Source of the DNA: Acidimicrobiia bacterium
GTDB taxonomy: Bacteria > Actinomycetota > Acidimicrobiia > Spongiisociales > UBA5794
Direction: 5' to 3'
DNA: 9,172 nt
Assembly (NCBI GenBank): GCA_013003515.1
Contig: JABDIW010000143.1
Coordinates: 1-9,172, forward strand
Made by a program: the position numbers and the translations under genes. Under the pieces are notes generated by a model that was not told the DNA's origin, searched no databases, and worked only from the letters and a program-made list of their open reading frames with translations. Shown here piece after piece: positions 6,498 through 9,172 of this stretch; within the stretch, counting starts at the first letter, position 1; every line of letters begins with the position of its first letter.

Positions 6498-7106
6498 GTG
6501 GATGTCGTCGTCGACCCCGACGGCGTCGGTCTGCCCGGGCTCCTCGACGGCCCCGAGGAATCCGCAGTCATCGTGTTCGCCCACGGCAGCGGGAGCAGTC
6601 GGCTCAGCCCGAGAAACCAGCTGGTTGCCGCGGCGTTGAACGGGGCCGGGTTCGCCACATTGCTGTTCGACCTGTTGACGCCCAACGAGGCTGCGGATCG
6701 GTCCAACGTCTTCGATATCGTCCTCCTGGCCGATCGTGTCGATGCCGCGGTGCGCTGGCTGGGGACGTCCCGCGCAATAGGCCTCTTTGGGGCGAGTACC
6801 GGTGCTGCTGCCGCCATCGTCGCCGCCTCCCGGCCGGGATCGCCCGTGGGCGCCGTCGTCTCACGGGGAGGCCGTCCCGACCTGGCCGGCGACGCCCTCG
6901 GCGTTGCCATCGCCCCCACCCAGCTGATCGTGGGGAGCCGTGATGAGCAAGTCTTGGAGCTGAATCGCACAGCGATGGAGCGGATGCCGGGACCGGTTGA
7001 GCTTGCCGTGGTCGCGGGCGCCACCCACCTGTTCGAAGAACCGGGAACCCTGGATGAGGTCTCGGACCTGGCGGCGGGCTTCTTCGCCGCCCACCTGGCG
7101 TCCTGA
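6498..7106 (+). CDS. Small alpha/beta hydrolase, dienelactone-hydrolase-like
   Basis: A 202-residue cytoplasmic alpha/beta hydrolase. Motifs in order: oxyanion-hole strand 'VIVFAHGSGSSRLSPRN' (24-40), 'FDIVLLADRVDAAVRWL' (72-88), nucleophile elbow GLFGASTG with Ser100, acid Asp149 in VGSRDE, and catalytic His177 in ATHLFEEPG. All three triad residues are present. Related short proteins are commonly annotated as dienelactone hydrolase family and in many bacteria are fused to or encoded beside a phosphoribosyltransferase; no such domain is in this window. The substrate is unknown. I chose the GTG at 6498 because it lies one base after the lipoprotein stop and gives the full fold; the frame is open back to 6309, but that is shadow sequence. 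No strong Shine-Dalgarno sequence is seen, which fits translation by re-initiation after the upstream gene. Nothing obvious links it chemically to the two preceding genes. Confidence 0.86.
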   Translation: MDVVVDPDGVGLPGLLDGPEESAVIVFAHGSGSSRLSPRNQLVAAALNGAGFATLLFDLLTPNEAADRSNVFDIVLLADRVDAAVRWLGTSRAIGLFGASTGAAAAIVAASRPGSPVGAVVSRGGRPDLAGDALGVAIAPTQLIVGSRDEQVLELNRTAMERMPGPVELAVVAGATHLFEEPGTLDEVSDLAAGFFAAHLAS

Positions 7107-7153
7107 GTCATCTGCCGATCGACCCTTCCGCAGACGGAGTCAGTGGTCGTACC

Positions 7154-8860
7154 GTGAGAGTGCGAGCCATGGCCGACTACACACCTTCTCCGCGAGCGAT
7201 CAGGGCCGTTGCCGTACTGGTCCGCATCGGTCACCGGGCCTGGCTGGCAGCCCTGGCGGGCTATGTCGTGCTCGTCCTCATCCTGGGCCTGCCTCACAGC
7301 CCCGAGCTGGGGCCACTCGAAACACCGGTCCAGATCGGCCTCCTCGGCGCCGGACTGGTGGGCGGAGCGATCGCCTTCCGGTCGGTGCCTGTGGGAGGGG
7401 TGGTCCTTGTCTTCGGCGCCGTCGCTCTCGGGGTCATGGCGTCGCTCCGCTACCCACCGATGCTGGCGTTTGTCGCGGTCGCCCCGTTCTTCGTTCCCGG
7501 CAACGCCTACGTCGCCGCCTGGATCGTTGGAGCCGCTCCCCGTATGACGGTGACTGCCAGCGTGGTGCTCGTTGTTCTCTTTGCAGGGGGAGGGTTCGCT
7601 GCGGGCACCGTTCACGATCACTACCACGGGGCCGCTCATCCCCAGTCCGAGCGAGAGGCTCTCGCGGAGTCGGCGGTTTCCTGGGTGTGGTCGGGGGGAA
7701 TCACCCCTGATTCGGCTGTCGTCGTTGCTCAGGTGGAGCCGGGATCGCTGACCCGCCTCCTCATCGAGCCGGCCGACGCCGGCCCCTTCGGTCCGGTGGT
7801 GGCCGATGGCGAAGGTGTCGCCCGCTTCGACCTCTCGAGGCTCTCGCCATCGACGGCCTATCGCTATGTCGTCGAAGTCGACGGCGTTCGCGACGAGGTT
7901 CGGACCGGCTCGTTGGCGACGGTGACGACGGAACCGATGAGCTTCTCCGTTGCCGCCGGATCATGTGCCCGGTCGTCGAGCAACGGGATGGTGTTCGAGG
8001 CGATCCGCCAGGCCGAGCCGACCCTGTTCCTGATCACAGGAGACATCCACTACGGGAACTTCGTCGAGGGCGACCCCGCCCTGTTCCGTGGTGCCCTCGA
8101 CGCCAGCCTCACCCAGCCCGCGCCGGCGGCGCTGTACCGGTCGGTGCCCATCGCCTACATCTTCGACGACCACGACTTCGGCGGGAACGACGCCGACAGC
8201 GCCTCGCCGAGCCGGCCGGCCATCCTCGAGGTCTATCGCCAGTACGTGCCCGACTACGGCGTGCCCGAAGACCCCAATGCGCCGGTGTACCAGGCGTGGA
8301 GCATCGGCCGGGTCCGCTTCATCGTCACCGATGTCCGCTCGGACCGCAGCCCGAAGACCGATCCCGACGGGCCCGACAAGACCATGCTCGGCGCTACGCA
8401 GAAAGCCTGGCTGAAGGCCGAACTGCTCGCAGCCGCAGACGGTCCGATCGTGTGGGTCAACCCGGTGCCATGGATCGGCGAAGCGAAGGCAGGAGCCGAC
8501 ACCTGGGCCGGGTACACCACGGAACGTTCCGAGATCGCCGACTTCATCGCCGCCAACGACATCGACGGGATCGTCATGGTCAGCGGTGACGCCCACATGA
8601 TCGCCATCGACGACGGCACCAACAGCGACTATTCGACCTCTCGGGGAGCGGGCTTCCCGATCATCCATGCCGCCGCCCTCGACCGCCCTGGCGGCACCAA
8701 AGGTGGCCCCTACAGCGAGGGGGCCTACCCGGGTGCCGGTCAATGGGCGCTGATCACCTTCACCGATGACGGCGGCGACACCATCACGGTCGAGCTGTCC
8801 GGCCGCGACTGGACGGGGACCGAGCTTGTCGGCCTCACTGTCGAGCTGCCGGCAGACTGA
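7154..8860 (+). CDS. PhoD-type metallophosphatase with five N-terminal membrane helices
   Basis: A 568-residue protein counted from the GTG at 7154. An in-frame ATG at 7169 (MADYTPSPRA), with GAGAG eight bases upstream, is an equally good start. Residues 1-28 are basic, then five hydrophobic helices follow (about 29-48, 58-75, 79-97, 102-126, 131-151). A beta-rich domain comes next (about 175-258), like the N-terminal domain of PhoD ('VWSGGITPDSAVV', 'LSPSTAYRYVVEVDG'). The metallophosphatase domain (about 264-565) has AAGSCA (C271), GDIHYGN (D297, H299), FDDHDFGGND (D338, D339, H340, D341, N345), 'ATQKAWLKAELL' and SGDAH (D479, H481). These fit the metal-binding residues of the PhoD family, which hydrolyses phosphomonoesters and phosphodiesters. 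An odd number of helices with N-in topology puts the catalytic domain outside the cell. Classical PhoD is Tat-exported and soluble, so this anchoring is unusual. A 47-base gap separates it from the upstream operon. Confidence 0.9.
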   Translation: MRVRAMADYTPSPRAIRAVAVLVRIGHRAWLAALAGYVVLVLILGLPHSPELGPLETPVQIGLLGAGLVGGAIAFRSVPVGGVVLVFGAVALGVMASLRYPPMLAFVAVAPFFVPGNAYVAAWIVGAAPRMTVTASVVLVVLFAGGGFAAGTVHDHYHGAAHPQSEREALAESAVSWVWSGGITPDSAVVVAQVEPGSLTRLLIEPADAGPFGPVVADGEGVARFDLSRLSPSTAYRYVVEVDGVRDEVRTGSLATVTTEPMSFSVAAGSCARSSSNGMVFEAIRQAEPTLFLITGDIHYGNFVEGDPALFRGALDASLTQPAPAALYRSVPIAYIFDDHDFGGNDADSASPSRPAILEVYRQYVPDYGVPEDPNAPVYQAWSIGRVRFIVTDVRSDRSPKTDPDGPDKTMLGATQKAWLKAELLAAADGPIVWVNPVPWIGEAKAGADTWAGYTTERSEIADFIAANDIDGIVMVSGDAHMIAIDDGTNSDYSTSRGAGFPIIHAAALDRPGGTKGGPYSEGAYPGAGQWALITFTDDGGDTITVELSGRDWTGTELVGLTVELPAD

Positions 8861-9172
8861 CTAGGCGATCGATGCCTCGAAGATGCTGCCGATCGACGTG
8901 TCGAGCATGGTGTTGAACTCCTCGTCGGACTGCTGTGCCGACAGGCCCTCGGTGAGGGCACGGGAGAAGCTGGCCACCACACCCGGGTTGCGGGAGAGGC
9001 GGGCGTTGGCTTCGTCACGGCTGTAGCCACCGGACAGCGCCACCACCTTCAGCACGGCCGGGTGGTCGACCAGGGGCTGGTGGAATCCATCCGCCTCGGG
9101 CAGGGTCAGCTTCAGCATCACCTGCTGCCCGTCGTCGAGGGCGTCGAGCTGGGCGAGCATCGCGTCACGCAA
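8861..9172 (-). CDS. fda: Class I fructose-bisphosphate aldolase, C-terminal third (runs off right edge)
   Basis: The minus strand is open from base 9172 to a TAG at 8863-8861, giving 103 residues that match the C terminus of the bacterial class I fructose-bisphosphate aldolases (about 295 residues). This cytoplasmic enzyme reversibly splits fructose 1,6-bisphosphate into dihydroxyacetone phosphate and glyceraldehyde 3-phosphate in glycolysis and gluconeogenesis. Visible motifs, numbered in this fragment: VMLKLTLP (18-25), where Lys21 is the likely Schiff-base lysine; VALSGGYSRDEAN (44-56), the phosphate-binding loop; ASFSRALTEGL (67-77); and QSDEEFN near the end. The first codon at the edge is TTG and is most likely an internal Leu, not the start, since about two thirds of the protein is missing. 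Its stop directly abuts the stop of the convergent phosphatase gene. Confidence 0.92.
   Translation of the reverse strand: MRDAMLAQLDALDDGQQVMLKLTLPEADGFHQPLVDHPAVLKVVALSGGYSRDEANARLSRNPGVVASFSRALTEGLSAQQSDEEFNTMLDTSIGSIFEASIA

Noticed and set aside
7107..7153. Possible terminator or promoter between the hydrolase and phosphatase genes
   Set aside because: Only a five-pair imperfect stem (TCTGC/GCAGA) with a 14-base loop is visible, and a TACCGT box without a -35 partner. Neither is strong enough to report.
6137..7639. A 500-residue open frame on the minus strand across the lipoprotein, hydrolase and phosphatase genes
   Set aside because: It spans three well-supported plus-strand genes, and its composition is typical of an antisense shadow.
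7963..8743. Open frames on both strands inside the phosphatase gene
   Set aside because: They overlap the catalytic PhoD domain out of frame and show only Arg-rich or Gly/Val-rich shadow composition.

Overview
The window is GC-rich bacterial chromosome with dense, strongly C/G-ended codons, GTG starts and 1-4 base gene overlaps. Together with the gene families present this suggests a high-GC actinobacterium, possibly an Acidimicrobiia-type lineage; that placement is an inference, since no rRNA or marker gene is present. I see no mobile element, CRISPR array, tRNA or rRNA, so this looks like core or lineage-specific chromosome.

Left part (1-3845, all on the minus strand): the N-terminal end of a DUF1800-family protein runs off the left edge. 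A roughly 310-base stretch follows with no convincing gene. Next come two tandem CNNM/CorC-type membrane proteins (DUF21 + CBS pair + CorC_HlyC domain), translationally coupled through an ATGA overlap. Upstream of them is a small four-helix membrane protein of unknown function.

Centre (3921-7106, plus strand): a tightly packed three-gene operon, divergent from the left block. Gene 1 is a seven-helix protein. Its PAP2-like membrane domain has lost the catalytic histidines, and it is fused to a cytoplasmic kinase domain whose catalytic residues are intact. Gene 2 overlaps it by four bases (GTGA) and encodes a probable lipoprotein of unknown family. Gene 3 starts one base after gene 2 stops and encodes a small alpha/beta hydrolase of the dienelactone-hydrolase type. 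Gene 1 plus gene 2 is the best candidate here for an undescribed system: an outward-facing, probably non-catalytic lipid-phosphatase fold linked to an inward-facing kinase and an exported partner.

Right part (7107-9172): a PhoD-type metallophosphatase tethered by five N-terminal membrane helices (plus strand). It converges with no spacer on the C-terminal third of a class I fructose-bisphosphate aldolase (minus strand), which runs off the right edge.
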